From positions 30,529,001-30,593,000 of the forward strand of contig NC_091665.1 of NCBI RefSeq assembly GCF_042453785.1: a DNA stretch of 64,000 nt, written 5' to 3'. The translations under genes and the position numbers were made by a program. Each line of letters opens with the position of its first letter. Position 1 is the first letter of the stretch. The stretch comes from Malus domestica (taxonomy: Eukaryota; Streptophyta; Magnoliopsida; Rosales; Rosaceae). Below the pieces are notes generated by a model that was not told where the DNA came from, did no database searches, and was given only the letters and a program-made list of their open reading frames with translations. Of the stretch, positions 11,294 to 22,787 are shown piece by piece.

Positions 11294-12298
11294 TTGGGAG
11301 AGACGAGTATAGCATGGCTCACTGACCTTTCCAATAGGATTTTGAAAACGAAGAAGATGCCAAATGAGTGGCGAAAGAGCACTTTGGTGTCTATCTACAA
11401 GAATAAGGGCGACGTACAAAATTGCATGAACTATAGGGGTATTAAGCTAATGAGTCATACAATGAAGCTCTGGGAGAGAGTCATTGAGCATAGTTTGAGG
11501 CAAGAGACACGAGTTTCAGATAACCAATTCGGGTTCATGCGAGGGCGCTCAACCATGGAGGCAATCTATCTCTTACGAAGATTGATGGAAAGATATAGAG
11601 ATGAGAAAAAGGATTTACACATGGTCTTTATAGATTTGGAAAAATCGTATGATAGGGTTCTAAGAGACATTCTTTGGAGGATTTTAGAGAAGAAATGAGT
11701 ACGAATAACATATATCCAAGTTATAAAGGATATGTATGATGGAGCAAGGACTGTCGTAAGAACTCATGAAGGACAAACCGAAAACTTCCCCATAACTGTA
11801 GGGTTACATCAAGGCTCATCCTTAAGTCCTTACCTTTTTGCATTGGTAATGGATGAGTTAACAGGACATATTCAAGATGATATCCCTTGGTGTATGCTTT
11901 TCGCAGACGATATAGTGTTAATAAATAAAACTCAGGAAGGGGTAAATGCGAAGCTTAACCTTTGGAGAGAAGTGTTGGAATATAAAGGTCTTCCCCTAAG
12001 CCGATCAAAGACAGAATATATGGAGTGCAAGTTCAGTGCAAATGGATGCCAAAATGAGTTAGGGGTGAGGATCGAAGATCAGGAAATACCAAAGAGCGAC
12101 CGCTTTCGCTACCTAGGATCTATCTTGGAAAAGAACATAGAATTAGATGGAGACCTCAACCATAGAATACAAGCTGGATGGATGAAGTGGAAGAGTGCAT
12201 CCGACGTGTTGTGTGACCGCCGTATGCCACTAAAGCTTAAGGGAAAATTTTATAGGACGACAATAAGGCCGGCGATGCTGTATGGCACAAAATGTTAG
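11294..12298 (+). pseudogene. reverse-transcriptase part of the RTE LINE
   Basis: RT domain in the same frame as the endonuclease. Visible motifs are [18 protein letters not shown], the [11 protein letters not shown] block, motif [12 protein letters not shown], the QGSSLSPYLFALVMD block, and catalytic motif C as FADD at about residue 53 of the second open part. A TGA at 11696-11698 separates the two open parts (11294-11698 and 11732-12298) and the frame ends at a TAG after GTKC. The region from 10478 to 11293 is recognisable only in broken pieces. Confidence 0.82.
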
Positions 12299-12750
12299 CA
12301 AGTGAAGCATCAACACGTACATAAAATGGATGTAGCAAAGATGAGGATGCTTCGTTGGATGTGTGGGCACATGAGAAATGATAAGATTAGGAATGAGGAT
12401 ATCTGAGGTAAAGCATGAGTAGCCGAAATTGAAGGAAAGATAAGAGAAAATCGGTTACGGTGGTTTGAATATGTGCAAAGAATGTCTTCTGACGCTCCGG
12501 TTCGAAGATGTGACTACGGGACAGAGGTTTAAGGCCGAAGGGTAGAGGAAGACCTAGGAAAACTTTGGAAGAGACCCTAAGAAAAGACTTAGAGTACTTG
12601 GATCTAACGGAGGACATGACACAGAACCAAGCGCAATGGCTTTCTAAGATTCATATAGCCGACCCTACTTAGTGGGAAAAAACTTTATTGTTGTAGTTGT
12701 TGTTGTAGCATAACAACAAACAACATAATCAAGTGCAATAGTATTTTACA

Positions 12751-12804
12751 ATTCATACAATTGACCTTACTTGGTTGAAAAAAAGACTTTATTGTTATTG
12801 TTTG
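12751..12804 (+). mobile_element. second RTE 3'-tail relic
   Basis: A 54-bp stretch repeats the last part of the neighbouring LINE (TTCATAnAnnnGACC-TACTT-GnnGAAAAAA-ACTTTATTGTT) about 90 bp beyond its end, ending in TTATTGTTTG. It is either the tip of an older, extremely truncated RTE copy or a local duplication. Confidence 0.6.
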
Positions 12805-13012
12805 CGAGACAAAGTCAGCTCCCAGATGTTTTTTAACAATTTTGTATATAAACAGAGAGTGGACACATTTATCAAATAATGATCAACTGAAAGATTTTGT
12901 GGCATTAAACAATTAAGGAGGGTTTTTTGGGCCCACCATTGTTGAAAATCAAACACACGAACTCATAGAGTTACTGTAAAAATCTTACATAGAAAATGAA
13001 ACAAAAGCCTCA

Positions 13013-16000
13013 TCATGTCCTCCCTGTCAAATCCACCACTGACTCCTCCACCAGCTCCTCCAGCAACTTCCCCTCTATGTCCCTCCCCAAATTATCAATT
13101 TCCAATCTCATGTGTTCCGACCACCCCTTCCCGACAACCTCCTTCTTCACCATCCTCTCCACCACCCTCTCCACCACCAGGCCGTTGATGTCCCCGCCAT
13201 CCTCCGAAACACACCTCACCTCATCAGAAAACCAGTCCTTCATTCGGGCCCACAAGCGGTCTGCCAACAGCGGAGAATCACCCTCTACGAACCTGTCATG
13301 GGCCCCGCTGCATGACGTGGTTCTTGTGCAGCTGTCTGACCCATAACCCGTGTTGTCCACCAAGGCTGCATTCACGCAGTCGAATACAAGCTTCCGACTT
13401 GATCGCAATCGCCTTCGTTTAGCCTCATGCAGAGGCTCTTTGTCACTTTGGTTGGCGTACTTGTCTCTCAGAGACGGGTCCAAAGGACTTTCAAGCGAAT
13501 GCCATATTGTGAAAAAGGAGTCGCACTGCACCTCGCCGTCTAGGCCAGCTGCCGATAAAAGAGTCTGGACAGTGGCATGCCAGTCTTGTTCTTCCTCCTC
13601 AGTTGAAACCGAAGGGGATTTTAATAGATATGGTGTGGCAGTCTCTGCACAAGACTCATCCCATGACAGCGTCCGCGCAATTGATCCTATAGGTGGTGAT
13701 TTGTCAATCAAGTTAGACTTGAGAAGTCTACCTGTTTTACCACAAAAAAAGTTACGAAATTAGAGAATAATTAATGAGCAATTTAAGGAAAAAGCAATAA
13801 AAAGTCATTACAGAGAGAGAGACCTAGGTGGTCTTGCTTCAAATGCACGGAGGATTCCTGGGCTGTATTGTCATCCTCTTCGAACAGTGGTTCTAGAACT
13901 GATATTGGACTTGGCTGATCCGGATTCTCACCAACACAACCGGGGCCCACAGGCTTTGCCACACACATCCCTGCCTGCAAAATTTGAAGCGAAAAACAAA
14001 TCAAATAAACCATTCATGCGATGACAATAAGACACTGAATAACTCAGGTTTTACGAAAAACCACCAACTTAAGCATCAACATTTATGGTTTTTCCATGCC
14101 AATTCATTCTATTGTGCCAAGTACAATACAAATCACAAACATAGGCATCAACATTTCCAATAGGTTGCCCCAGAGCCAGGTCAAACAACACAAATCCTAT
14201 GATTTTTAAATTTTTTTTTTTGTTTTGGAGGAGGATTTGCAACAACAAAGAGGGCAAGTACTAATAGCAGACGAAAACAAAAGATTGAACTACCTCGCGT
14301 GGAACTGTGCCTTGGTTTTGTCCCATGCTTGTTAAACGTGGAGATTCTTTTCCCAAATATCCAAATAAAGCAGGAGACAGACAACCTTCAAAACCACCAT
14401 CATTAGCACACTGAGATGCATCACCACTAATTATGCCAGGAGGAACCAGAGAATTTGGTGGTTCAGCAAGGGCAGATTGAGATTCGCTGGATTTCTCTTT
14501 ATTTGATTTCTTATTTCTGGAGAAAAATAAACTTGAGACTTTCCCTTTCAGCGATGATTTCATGCTCTTTGCCCTTGTCAGCTCTTTGGGAACATCTGTC
14601 TTTACAGCTTCGGGATCTGAAACTTGAACATTGACCCCGCCACCATATGCTGTAGAAGATACAGGGAGAGATTGTGACCTCAAAAGACTTCTGGGAGAAT
14701 CAACAGCACCTTCTTCTTTTCTAAAATCAATAGGCAAGCATGAAACTGATTCCCTTGGTTCTTGTTCCTTCTGAATACTCTCATCCTCAGATCTTTCTGG
14801 CTTCTTTATCTCTGAAAGGGCAAGCATCTCTCCCAGTGTACTAGAGCTCCTCCGAGTATGTCTTTGTTCCTGAGGATTCCCATTTAGTGCCATCATTGCC
14901 CATCTTTCAGAAAGTCGCTTCTTTGCCTCTCTGCAAACGGATGATTCTGGCGAACATGACACGCGGCTGAAGGAGGACGAAGAAAAAGGGCTGCCAAACC
15001 TATTGACGTAATCCCATGAATGCCTAGAAGATGGCGACATAACTTCAGAATCACTGAGATTTCCTCCTGCATATTCATGTTCTGATTTATAAAATGAACT
15101 TTCATCACCGGTATGGCCATTGGAAAATACAGAGGAAATCAAAGTTTTGTCCCTCCGATGACCCATCAAATTATCACGCATCTTCTGCGTGATCTCCTTT
15201 GCAACTTCTCTTGATTCTCGCTCCTCATCATCTTCACGTTCCTCATAGAAGTTTTCACCATGTAAAACTCTTGGTGATGAGGTGGGTGAAGAAACCACAG
15301 CCTTAATGTCATTAGCCTTCCCAGGGCTAGGCCTTAATACCACTATCCGAGTTGGTGGAGCCAGATATCCATCAACTTCCTGATCAATAATAGTAGGAGA
15401 GTATCCATGGTGGCCTTTGTCCCATGCAGCTGCTTGACCGACCTGAGCTGATTTCTTTGTCTGTTCATCATTCTTGTCCCCTGTGCCTGATAATTTTTCA
15501 CTAGAAACCATCTTTGAAGGTCTGAGAACAGTGATCCGCTTTGTCTCGGTAGGCTGGGGAGGAATAGATTGTAATTCATGTAGATGCTGAGAAAATAAGG
15601 AATTAGGTTCTTGCAGAAACTTGAGGAACAATTCTCTATTGGAACTTAATACGTCAAGTGCATCTTGGAACTCCTTGGACTGGCGAAGCCTCTCATCGGT
15701 GGCCAAGCGTTTCGCTTCCATGAACTTCTGACGAACAAGAGTCATCTTCTTCTCGTTAACTTTTTCATTATACCTTCCCTTCTGCGGCAACATATTTCTT
15801 CCATAATTTGCTTTCTGAGGTTGTTGCCAGACTTCATAAACATCTTTGTAATCATTCTGCTCTGAACACTGATGAAATTCGCATGGCATTCCGTTTTCCA
15901 AAAACCCATCTTCTTGCTGCCAACATCCCAATGGCATGCTGTTATTAGTACCTTGTGAATAACAGTTTGTATGACTTCTTTGTGAAGCTGAATCGGACTG

Positions 16001-16707
16001 CTCAAGTGGGAGAGCATCAAGCCCCATCAATTTAGCAACCAAGTTGGGCGGATTCTTCTTAGATACCACTTCTTTTGACATTTCTCGGTCTAAAAGGATC
16101 TTTATGGGTGTTCCACTTGCCTTATTGTTTGATGAACTTCTTCTTAACTCAGACACAATCTGAATACCCCATAAAAATGTAACACAAATCAGGAAACTGC
16201 AGTATATTATATATGTGATGAGCAACAAAAGACTACTTCGCATTGGAATTGTTTCTCGCGCTGGTTTAAAAATACATTGGTCAGAGAAAAATCCTGTAAC
16301 ACTTACCACTTTATCATCTATGTGATCTCCAAAGGGAGGAGGGCCCAACATTGTTGCCACATCTGATTGACTCCTTGAGAGTGAAGAGCCTACCAAAACT
16401 GATGGATCAGTATAATATTTGACAGGTTACCAAAAGCACATGAGAAGCAATCACCAAAAGTTCCAAAAGGATAAAGAAAATTAGAACAGGAATTTGAAAG
16501 CGATTTTGCAAAGGATTAGAATATGCCGCTATTGACTTATTAATAAAAGACTATATCAAAGGAATTACCATCACGGTGCGGTTTATCAGTAAGCAGCTTA
16601 TTTCCAGGAACCCCATTACCCAAATCAAAGAGGTTCACCATTCTTCCCAAGCATCCAGGGGAAGGCTTGTCCGCGTTATGAGCTTTGCCGATCTGCATCC
16701 CGTTCAT
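13013..16707 (-). CDS. TRM/LONGIFOLIA-type protein (DUF3741 plus DUF4378)
   Basis: Five coding exons on the minus strand: 16707-16569, 16389-16307, 16159-14294, 13974-13824 and 13731-13013. Junctions are in phase and total 985 residues. The start MNGMQIGKAHNADKPSPG follows an AG acceptor at 16716, so an upstream 5' UTR exon exists. The stretch GRMVNLFDLGNGVPGNKLLTDKPH is typical of the branch recalled as Arabidopsis At4g28760/At2g20240. The DUF3741 signature LVAKLMGLDALP lies at about residues 114-125. A long low-complexity middle, rich in Ser/Arg, is followed by the C-terminal DUF4378 domain (about 820-980; RRLRSSRKLVFDCVNAAL, WSEHMRLEIDNLGRDIEGKL). TRM proteins recruit TON1/PP2A to cortical microtubules and control cell shape; that role here is family inference. 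Confidence 0.92.
16160..16306 (-). other. in-frame, stop-free intron of the TRM-type gene
   Basis: The intron between coding exons 2 and 3 is 147 bases (49 codons), starts GTAAGT and ends TTCAG, and has no stop in the reading frame. If retained it would add a segment containing a strongly hydrophobic run (LLLLITYIIY, SFLICVTFLW). Confidence 0.8.
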
Positions 16708-17029
16708 TTCAACCCCTGTATGATCACATAACTCAGTAGATTAATCACAACATACAATCACTTTTCTGCTTCATTTGTTGAAATGGAATAAAACAAATGC
16801 AGTCAAAGAATCCCAAACCAAATAAATAAAACCGTTGAACAACATGACATCTTCCAAAAGAAATTAAAGGGGGCAAAAAAATAAACCAATTCGAAGCCAC
16901 ACAATTCAACACGATTAGAAATTATGAAAAAATAAATAATAAATAAATAAATAATATTTTCCCATTTCAGTCAAACCCAGCACACAAACAACGAACCTGA
17001 AAGCTACAAGCTTGAAGCTTGAACCCCAA

Positions 17030-17030
<1 letters not shown>

Positions 17031-17061
<31 letters not shown>
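17031..17061. repeat. (GA)n microsatellite
   Basis: An almost uninterrupted run of GA dinucleotides within the presumed 5' UTR intron of the TRM-type gene. Confidence 0.9.
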
Positions 17062-17065
<4 letters not shown>

Positions 17066-17349
17066 CAGGAGATACAAATCGAATGTTAAGCCGAGTGAAA
17101 ATTGAGCACATTGGATTCAAATATCACATCAATTTTTATGCGTAAAAAGCAGCCAAAAAGTTTGGATTTTTTCTAAGATCAAAATAAAACCCAAAAGCAA
17201 GCTAATTACAAGGAAATCATTGAGCTAAAATTGAACAAAAAGCGATAATATTATTAGGCTCAGGAAAGCTGCTATGTCTTCAGCTTTAGCTAATTAAAAA
17301 GCAAATCCAGCTACTGAGAAGGAATTAGATTCCCCTTATCACAACACAG

Positions 17350-17378
17350 AGGGGAGAGAGAGAGAGAGAGAGAGAGAA
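17350..17378. repeat. (GA)n microsatellite
   Basis: Second GA tract upstream of the TRM-type gene; on the gene's own strand it reads (TC)n. Confidence 0.9.
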
Positions 17379-17747
17379 GTGTGGGATCGGAAAAAGTTAG
17401 TGAGAGACAGACCAAAAAGTTAACACTCGAAAGGACGACACAGCCATAAATCTCTGACACAGTTACAAGCAGCATTCAGAGAGAGAGCGAGAGAGGGATT
17501 GGGACCTGTGGTCGGCGAGGAGCTGAGGATCTTTCATTCCGGCGGTAATGCGGCCGGAGGAGCTGCCGGCATCTGAGGTGGCGATTGGATCGGCGGTGCT
17601 GGCTCTGAGAATCTGCGGTAGTTGGTTTCGGTTTTTCTTGTGAGCTTCTGCTTTCTTTCTCTCTCTAGTTTCTCTTTCTTCCCCACCGACTTTCTTCGCA
17701 GTGTGGTGTCGGACTTGAAAATGGTTTTGTTTAATTGAGATTGATTT

Positions 17748-17748
17748 T

Positions 17749-17777
<29 letters not shown>
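17748..17777. repeat. (GA)n microsatellite
   Basis: Third GA tract, at the outer edge of the TRM-type promoter. GA/TC runs are common in plant core promoters and bind BPC/GAGA-type factors. Confidence 0.9.
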
Positions 17778-17781
<4 letters not shown>

Positions 17782-18094
17782 TTGAGAATAAACAGGTGAC
17801 AATGAGAGAGAGAGGGATCAAAAACGAAAATGTGGAAAGTAGAGGGTAATCAGACAATATTCGTATTTTTTGTAGGGAGTTTTTTTTTTTTTTTTGTCAA
17901 ACGACAGATTTGTTATATTAGATATTGGATTAGGATGCCGACGGATTCAAATCCACGTTGTAGTGCAAAGGCAACACTTATCTCCACCACTAATATAAAA
18001 GGTTTTCGTGTTTCTATTTATGTCCTTTTAGTGTTGGGTATTTACCGTTATGGGCTATTATTGGGTTTGCCATCACGCGTACTCCCATCTTTAG

Positions 18095-18298
18095 GGAAAG
18101 AGATCATCTTTGGATTTTTTTCTTCCAAAGTCCACAAATCAGTTATTCGGGTTTTTAAAATTTGATCTAATAGCTAAAAACAAATCAGTTAGTAAAAAAA
18201 TTGTTATAATAATTTTTTACCGTTGGATCAAATATTAAGAGCCCGGATCACTTGATCCATGGATTTTGGAGGAAGAGATCCAAAGAGGATCTCTCTCC
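18095..18298. mobile_element. Mutator-like hairpin MITE
   Basis: A 204-bp element with ends GGAAAGAGATC and GATCTCTCTCC and long imperfect inverted arms (TTTGATCTAATAGC left, CCGTTGGATCAAAT right). It is flanked by 9-mers CATCTTTAG and CTTCTTTAG that match at 8 of 9 positions; a 9-bp TSD is the Mutator signature. Related to the hairpin at 7241. Confidence 0.7.
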
Positions 18299-18531
18299 CT
18301 TCTTTAGTATGTGAAAGTAAAATTTTATCCTATTTCTTTTCTTTTTATAACTCACTTCAAATCATCCTATTTTCTCCAAAAACAGGAGAGCGATGTTATC
18401 TGCACTAAAATATGTTTGCAATGTATGCATGAGTTGTAAGATAAAATGCGTGACCCATATTTTTAGAATGCAAATAAAAGGGTATTTTTTTTATTTTATT
18501 TTTATTTTTCATTGTATGATATATATTTTTT

Positions 18532-18745
18532 GGCTTAATTGTAGCAATGGTTATTAAATTTTTTGTTTAGGTTAATTTTAGTCTTTGAACTCTCATAGCT
18601 TTAATAAATAAAAAAACGACTTTAGTAAAAATGACTAATGGTGCAACACATTGTTAAATTTGAGAACTAAAAAAATTAATATGAGAGTTCATGGCATAGA
18701 ATTAAGCTAAAAGTAAAGTTCAAAAACCATTATTGCAATCAAGCC
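18532..18745. mobile_element. MITE-like inverted-repeat element
   Basis: Ends GGCTTAATTGTAGCAATGG and CCATTATTGCAATCAAGCC are imperfect inverted repeats about 214 bp apart. No coding capacity. TSDs are not convincing. Its AATTGTAGCAATG terminal word is shared with the element at 25224. Confidence 0.5.
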
Positions 18746-18807
18746 TTCTGTTTTCATCTTGTATGAAGTTTGATCCTCTATCAAAAATATTTATAGTTTT
18801 CGAAAAG

Positions 18808-18919
18808 CTATTTCCACTCTCCTGTTCAAATAAATATTATTGTATTAATCTATGTTAAAAAGACTATTTCCACTCTCCTGTTCAAATAAATATTATTGTA
18901 TTAATCTATGTTAAAAAGA
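18808..18919. repeat. 56-bp perfect tandem duplication
   Basis: The unit starting CTATTTCCACTCTCCTG occurs twice without mismatch (18808-18863, 18864-18919). Perfect identity in noncoding DNA implies a recent event. Confidence 0.9.
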
Positions 18920-18997
18920 CTAGTATCCAAAGATCTATGATAATCCAATTATCTTGCATACGACAAACAAGTTTTCCCTTGTAAGTTCATAATAATC

Positions 18998-19155
18998 GTG
19001 TTTATCAAACGATATTATCAACACTAAAAGGAAAAGAGTGGACTTAGCCTCATAATGAGCTAGCAATAATGAAGTTAAAATTTATTTTTGGTGAAAATCG
19101 AACTTAACATCTCTCACTTACAAATAAAAAGAATATCACTGAATCGTAGTACTAA
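18998..19155 (-). mobile_element. tRNA-headed SINE, copy 1
   Basis: On the minus strand: head with GTAAGTGAGAGATGTTAAG, box B-like GTTCGATTTTC, body with GCTAGCTCATTATGAGGC and the end TTAGTGTTGATAATATCG. The same order recurs at 24201-24370 and 43455-43613. Confidence 0.6.
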
Positions 19156-20182
19156 GTAGCATAACGACCGTGTTTATAAGTTTGTAGATTACCTATCCCT
19201 AAATTTCGATCCGATATTAATCACATTTGCATCATATAAACATGTATAAAATAACGATCATGTCCATGCATGCTTTTAATTATTTTTATTGCATAATTGT
19301 AGCGCAAAGCTATTGATCAACCAAACGTACACACACCCACATAATACATAAATTATTTGTAGACATATACCAAAAGAAATGGGGTGGACAATTTTCTAAT
19401 GCATGAAATGGCATGCAGTTTTAGGTTAATTAATTAATTATAGAACAACTTTTTTCTACTTTAGCTAATAAGATAAGAAGATTCTTTTAATTAATATTTT
19501 GTTGTTTTATTATTAAGCAAGTTAGCAATTGAATAAAGGTTTAGGAAGGCAGCTTGGTATTACTAAACAACAAAGTACAATTGTCCCAATGCTGCTCAAG
19601 ACTTAATACCAAATAATTAGTTATTGTTTTTGTTCTCTTAGCAGCAACTGAGTCATTTACAATATAAATATAATGAATAGGTGGTTTGTAGATTATTTTA
19701 AAAGATGATGTGTGATAATTTGATTCGAAGCAAGATCCCCACAACAACCACTGTTTGGATTATCAATGGATATTTTGTGAAATTTATAACAAAAGAATAA
19801 TTTATGAGTAATTGAACAAGGAAAATTATGCTTCTTATTTTACATAATTTGAGTAGAATATATAATTCGGTAATCGAAAGTTAGGGTTTGTGCTTAATGG
19901 TGAATGTTTCATGCAATTAAACTAAAAAAATATAGACCGTGTTTTAGTAGAACCTGGATTGCAATGATGAATCTTGTGAACGGATTTCTTTCAATTCCTC
20001 AATGCAGCTGATAACATGTTATCCTATTTTCTTTGAGGGTGTGGCAAAGAGAGGAAAAAAAAAAGAGATGGAGCAATGAATTATGTGTGTTATTCCTCAT
20101 GTCTTGTGCCTTTATTTATACAGAGAAAAACTTAGTCCCCAAGGAATACAATTCAAATCAGGAAACTATCTAAAAGATATTG
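19156..20182. other. intergenic DNA with possible LTR-like fragment
   Basis: AT-rich and gene-free. The part from about 20000 to 20180 has a GA-rich patch followed by TTTATTTATAC, resembling the U3/R zone of an old LTR; the Mutator-like element at 20183 sits inside this sequence. LTR ends were not found. Confidence 0.35.
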
Positions 20183-21055
20183 GGGTAAATTATAAAAAAC
20201 TAACTTAACTATTAGGTCGTTTCATACCTCGTCTTGAAAAAGTTTCAATGTTATACCTTTTCTTCGAATTTGTTGCAAAGTCATACATTCTGTCAATTGT
20301 CTGTCAATTCCTTTGTTAAATGCTGACGTGGCTTGAGGCGAGGCCCATTTTCTATTAAAAATTATTAAAATAATAATTTACCCAAAAAAAAAAACCCAAA
20401 CACCATTTTCCCTGAACCCCCTTCCTTGCAATCCAAATCCAAAACTACTCTCACCCACATCATCCTCCTCCTCCTCCTATCCAACCCCTATACCCAAATC
20501 CTCAAACCCTAATTGCACCCTCCTCTACAAGCACTCGCTGTCACCCACCCTCGACCTCCTTATCTTCATTCTCGTCCTTTTCTCTGGGCCTACCCTGTTT
20601 TCCTTGCCTTACTCCTGAAACTCCGACGCCATGTAACCGTGCCTGGGTTGCGACGAGGTGGACGTAACTATCGGAGAGGGAGGTGTCGAGGAGGTTATAA
20701 GGCTGGAATGGTGGGAGGGTGGGTGCGGAGGGGGAGGTGGAGGATGGGTGGGTTTGGGGAAGACTGGAGGGGGAAGAAATGGGTGGGTTGCAGGGAAAGG
20801 GGGTTGGGGAAGATGGTGTTTGGGTTTTTTTTTTTGGGTAAATTGTTCTATTAATAATATTTTATTAAAAGTTTAATAGAAAATGGGCCCCGCCTCAAGC
20901 CACATCAGCATTTAACAGAGGAATTGACAGACAACTGACAGAAGGTATGACATTGCAACAAATTCGAAGATAAGGTATGACATTGAAACTTTTGAAGGAC
21001 GAGGAATGAAACTGTTAATGACTCAATAGTTAAGGTAGTTCTATATAATTTACCC
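20183..21055. mobile_element. long-TIR Mutator-like element with gene-like core
   Basis: An 873-bp element with terminal inverted repeats of about 240 bp (ends GGGTAAATTATA and TATAATTTACCC; shared inner words include GTTTCAATGT, TTCGAATTTGTTGCAA, TGTCTGTCAATTCC, TGCTGACGTGGCTTGAGGC). A perfect 9-bp TSD, AAGATATTG, lies at 20174-20182 and 21056-21064. Long TIRs and a 9-bp TSD place it in the Mutator superfamily. The core (about 20430-20770) is clearly more GC-rich than the arms and contains readable but low-complexity frames (Pro-rich, then Gly/Arg-rich), which could be a captured gene fragment (Pack-MULE). No transposase. Confidence 0.85.
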
Positions 21056-21198
21056 AAGATATTGTAGAATCCTATACATAATCTACTAGTATTTACACAT
21101 ATCACATTCCTAGCTAATTTAGGACTGCAATACATATGTATTATCAAATGTATTCCCAGCCGGTGAAGTTTTTCGTTTAACAATGAAGATCAAAGTTA

Positions 21199-21573
21199 GG
21201 GGTGATTTGAGAGTGAGGTGCTTAAAAAAAAAGCACCCATGAAAAAAAGCTGTGAGGGTTTTAGGTGTTTGGTAAACTAAAAAAAAGGGGCTTATTTTGG
21301 AAGCTGTTGAGAGAATAAGCTGAAATCAAAGGAAAAAACTGAAGCTGCTATTTGTAGCTTTGGAAAACTGGTTTTTTTTCAAAGCACATGAAGTTACAAT
21401 GCTCATTTAATGAAAAGACCCACTATCAGACTGTTTTTTTTTTCCAAAAGCACTTTTACAAAAAAGTTTACCAAACACTCTGCTGATTTATTTCACAGCC
21501 GCTTATTCTCACAGCACAACCGCTTATTCTCACATCAGCTTTTTTTCAAAGCACAGCAATACCAAACCAGCCC
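21199..21573. mobile_element. Tourist-like (PIF/Harbinger) MITE
   Basis: About 375 bp bounded by TTA at 21196-21198 and 21574-21576. The right end read inward is GGGCTGGTTTGGTATTGC, a Tourist-type terminus; the left is a diverged GGGGTGATTTGAGAG. Inner arms share GTGCTTTnnAAAAAA, GTTTGGTAAAC and CTGAAATCA/GATTTCAG words in inverted order. No ORF. Confidence 0.65.
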
Positions 21574-21943
21574 TTAAAATAAGAAGAAATCAACTATGCT
21601 AAAACGTGTCCAGACTGAATTTCCCAACACTATCAACTAACAAATACTTACAAGAAGACAAAATCGCAGGTAAGATACTATGATTTTGTCATTCGACAAA
21701 GTGAAATTCTCACAATTTTGATCTTTTCAGTCTTGATACTAGTTTAACATAGCACGAGAGAGTTGCCCCAGTCAGCCTTATGTTATTTTCACTTCTCTCG
21801 GATGCTTTAATCATGTTATTTCATATTTGGATGTGATAGATGAACATTTGGTGTGAATGTGAAGGTGAAATGCTTTTAGGTTTGAAAAGCAGATGTGAAG
21901 AAAAATGTAGCAAAGAAAAAGCGTATAGGGTAAAACAAAGAGC

Positions 21944-22087
21944 CATAGTATCCGTACATTTTTTTACATTTCACAAACAATTCTTAATTTTCGGTTGTTG
22001 AATTGAATAAATTAAAACAAAATTAAATAATAAAATTAATAAAAGAGATGTAGAAAGTAAAAAACGGATGTGCGAATGACATTAGTC
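21944..22087. mobile_element. old copy of the 147-bp hAT-type MITE family
   Basis: Keeps the family's centre (TTAATTTTCGGTTGTTGAATTGAAT) and right arm (AAGAGATGTAGAAAGTAAAAAACGGATGTGCGAATGACA) but the ends are too diverged for a TSD call. Confidence 0.45.
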
Positions 22088-22449
22088 TGAAACAAATTAT
22101 TATGGTCAAAGTTAGCTTGGTCAGCAACAATGAATCTCAATGGTAAAATCTTTGACATTGACAACAGTACTCAACATGGCTAGAAGAAGGACTACCCCCT
22201 ACCCAACCACTATCACCTTACAAGACACGAGATCTTCTTTGCTCACCAGTAAAGAGGACCATTGGTGGGGGTTTGATTTTCCCTACTTAATTAAAACCCC
22301 ATTTTTTAATGATGGTTAACCCAATTTTGGGGTTCAATACAATTGGGTCCATAACACAATAATGCAACACCATTTCTGGCCTTTATAAAGTGATATTACA
22401 AGTCATACAAGATTTTATGCACTTTCTTTGAAGTCTATATATTTATAAA

Positions 22450-22606
22450 ATAAAAATGGAAGTTTTAACGAAACACTTCCGATAATATTCAATTTTAATA
22501 AAAAAACACATTTTTACATTTTCCTAGTACTAATTACTACACCTTTATTTGTCATTTTTTCATTAAAACTAAAGTTTTTTTTTGAACTTTTCGTTAATTT
22601 TCCTAA
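22450..22606. repeat. interspersed repeat, copy 2 (partner at 6690-6850)
   Basis: Inverted relative to copy 1; shares the GAACTTTTCGTTAATTTTC end, the AGTACTAATTACTACACCTTT core and TTTTACATTTT. Diverged; boundaries approximate. Confidence 0.5.
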
Positions 22607-22787
22607 TAAAAAAAAGGACAAACGATACACTAAAATCACATAAACTGTGGAACACATTACTTTGAAGTGTGAAACACATTGTTCAACTAGCTTGACTAAA
22701 TCGCTTCGTAATTTCCTCTTGAATATTGTTAATTCTCATTATATTAATTTGTTTTACCTTATTCTCTCTCACAATCTCATTCTTAAT

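Larger units (their letters stand above)
9411..12705 (+). mobile_element. RTE-clade LINE, full length but disabled
   Basis: A 3.3-kb non-LTR retrotransposon flanked by the perfect 11-bp TSD TAGCATAACAA (9400-9410 and 12706-12716). The 5' UTR carries the ACATTGCCGGTCCCAA...CCCGGATAAAGGAGGAGG text that I recall from plant RTE elements. A single reading frame encodes an AP-type endonuclease then a reverse transcriptase, with no ORF1. The 3' end is a TTG-rich tail (TTGTTGTAGTTGTTG), the RTE hallmark. Length, domain order and tail fit an almost complete copy. Several in-frame stops interrupt the frame, so it is not autonomous today. Confidence 0.9.
16716..17780 (-). promoter_or_regulatory. 5' UTR intron, 5' UTR and promoter of the TRM-type gene
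   Basis: An AG acceptor at 16716-16718 implies an intron upstream of the start codon. A possible donor (CACAG|GTCCC) lies near 17505. The zone 17470-17720 is GC-richer and pyrimidine-rich on the minus strand, as expected for a plant 5' UTR. Three long GA tracts sit in this zone. Confidence 0.5.

Noticed and set aside
13350-13763. Plus-strand open frame of 137 codons
   Set aside because: Antisense shadow of the DUF4378 exon of the TRM-type gene; it has no family features of its own.
20513-20854. Arg/Gly-rich open frame in the Mutator-like element
   Set aside because: Not accepted as a gene: low complexity, ends within the TIR, no start context. Kept only as a hint of captured DNA.
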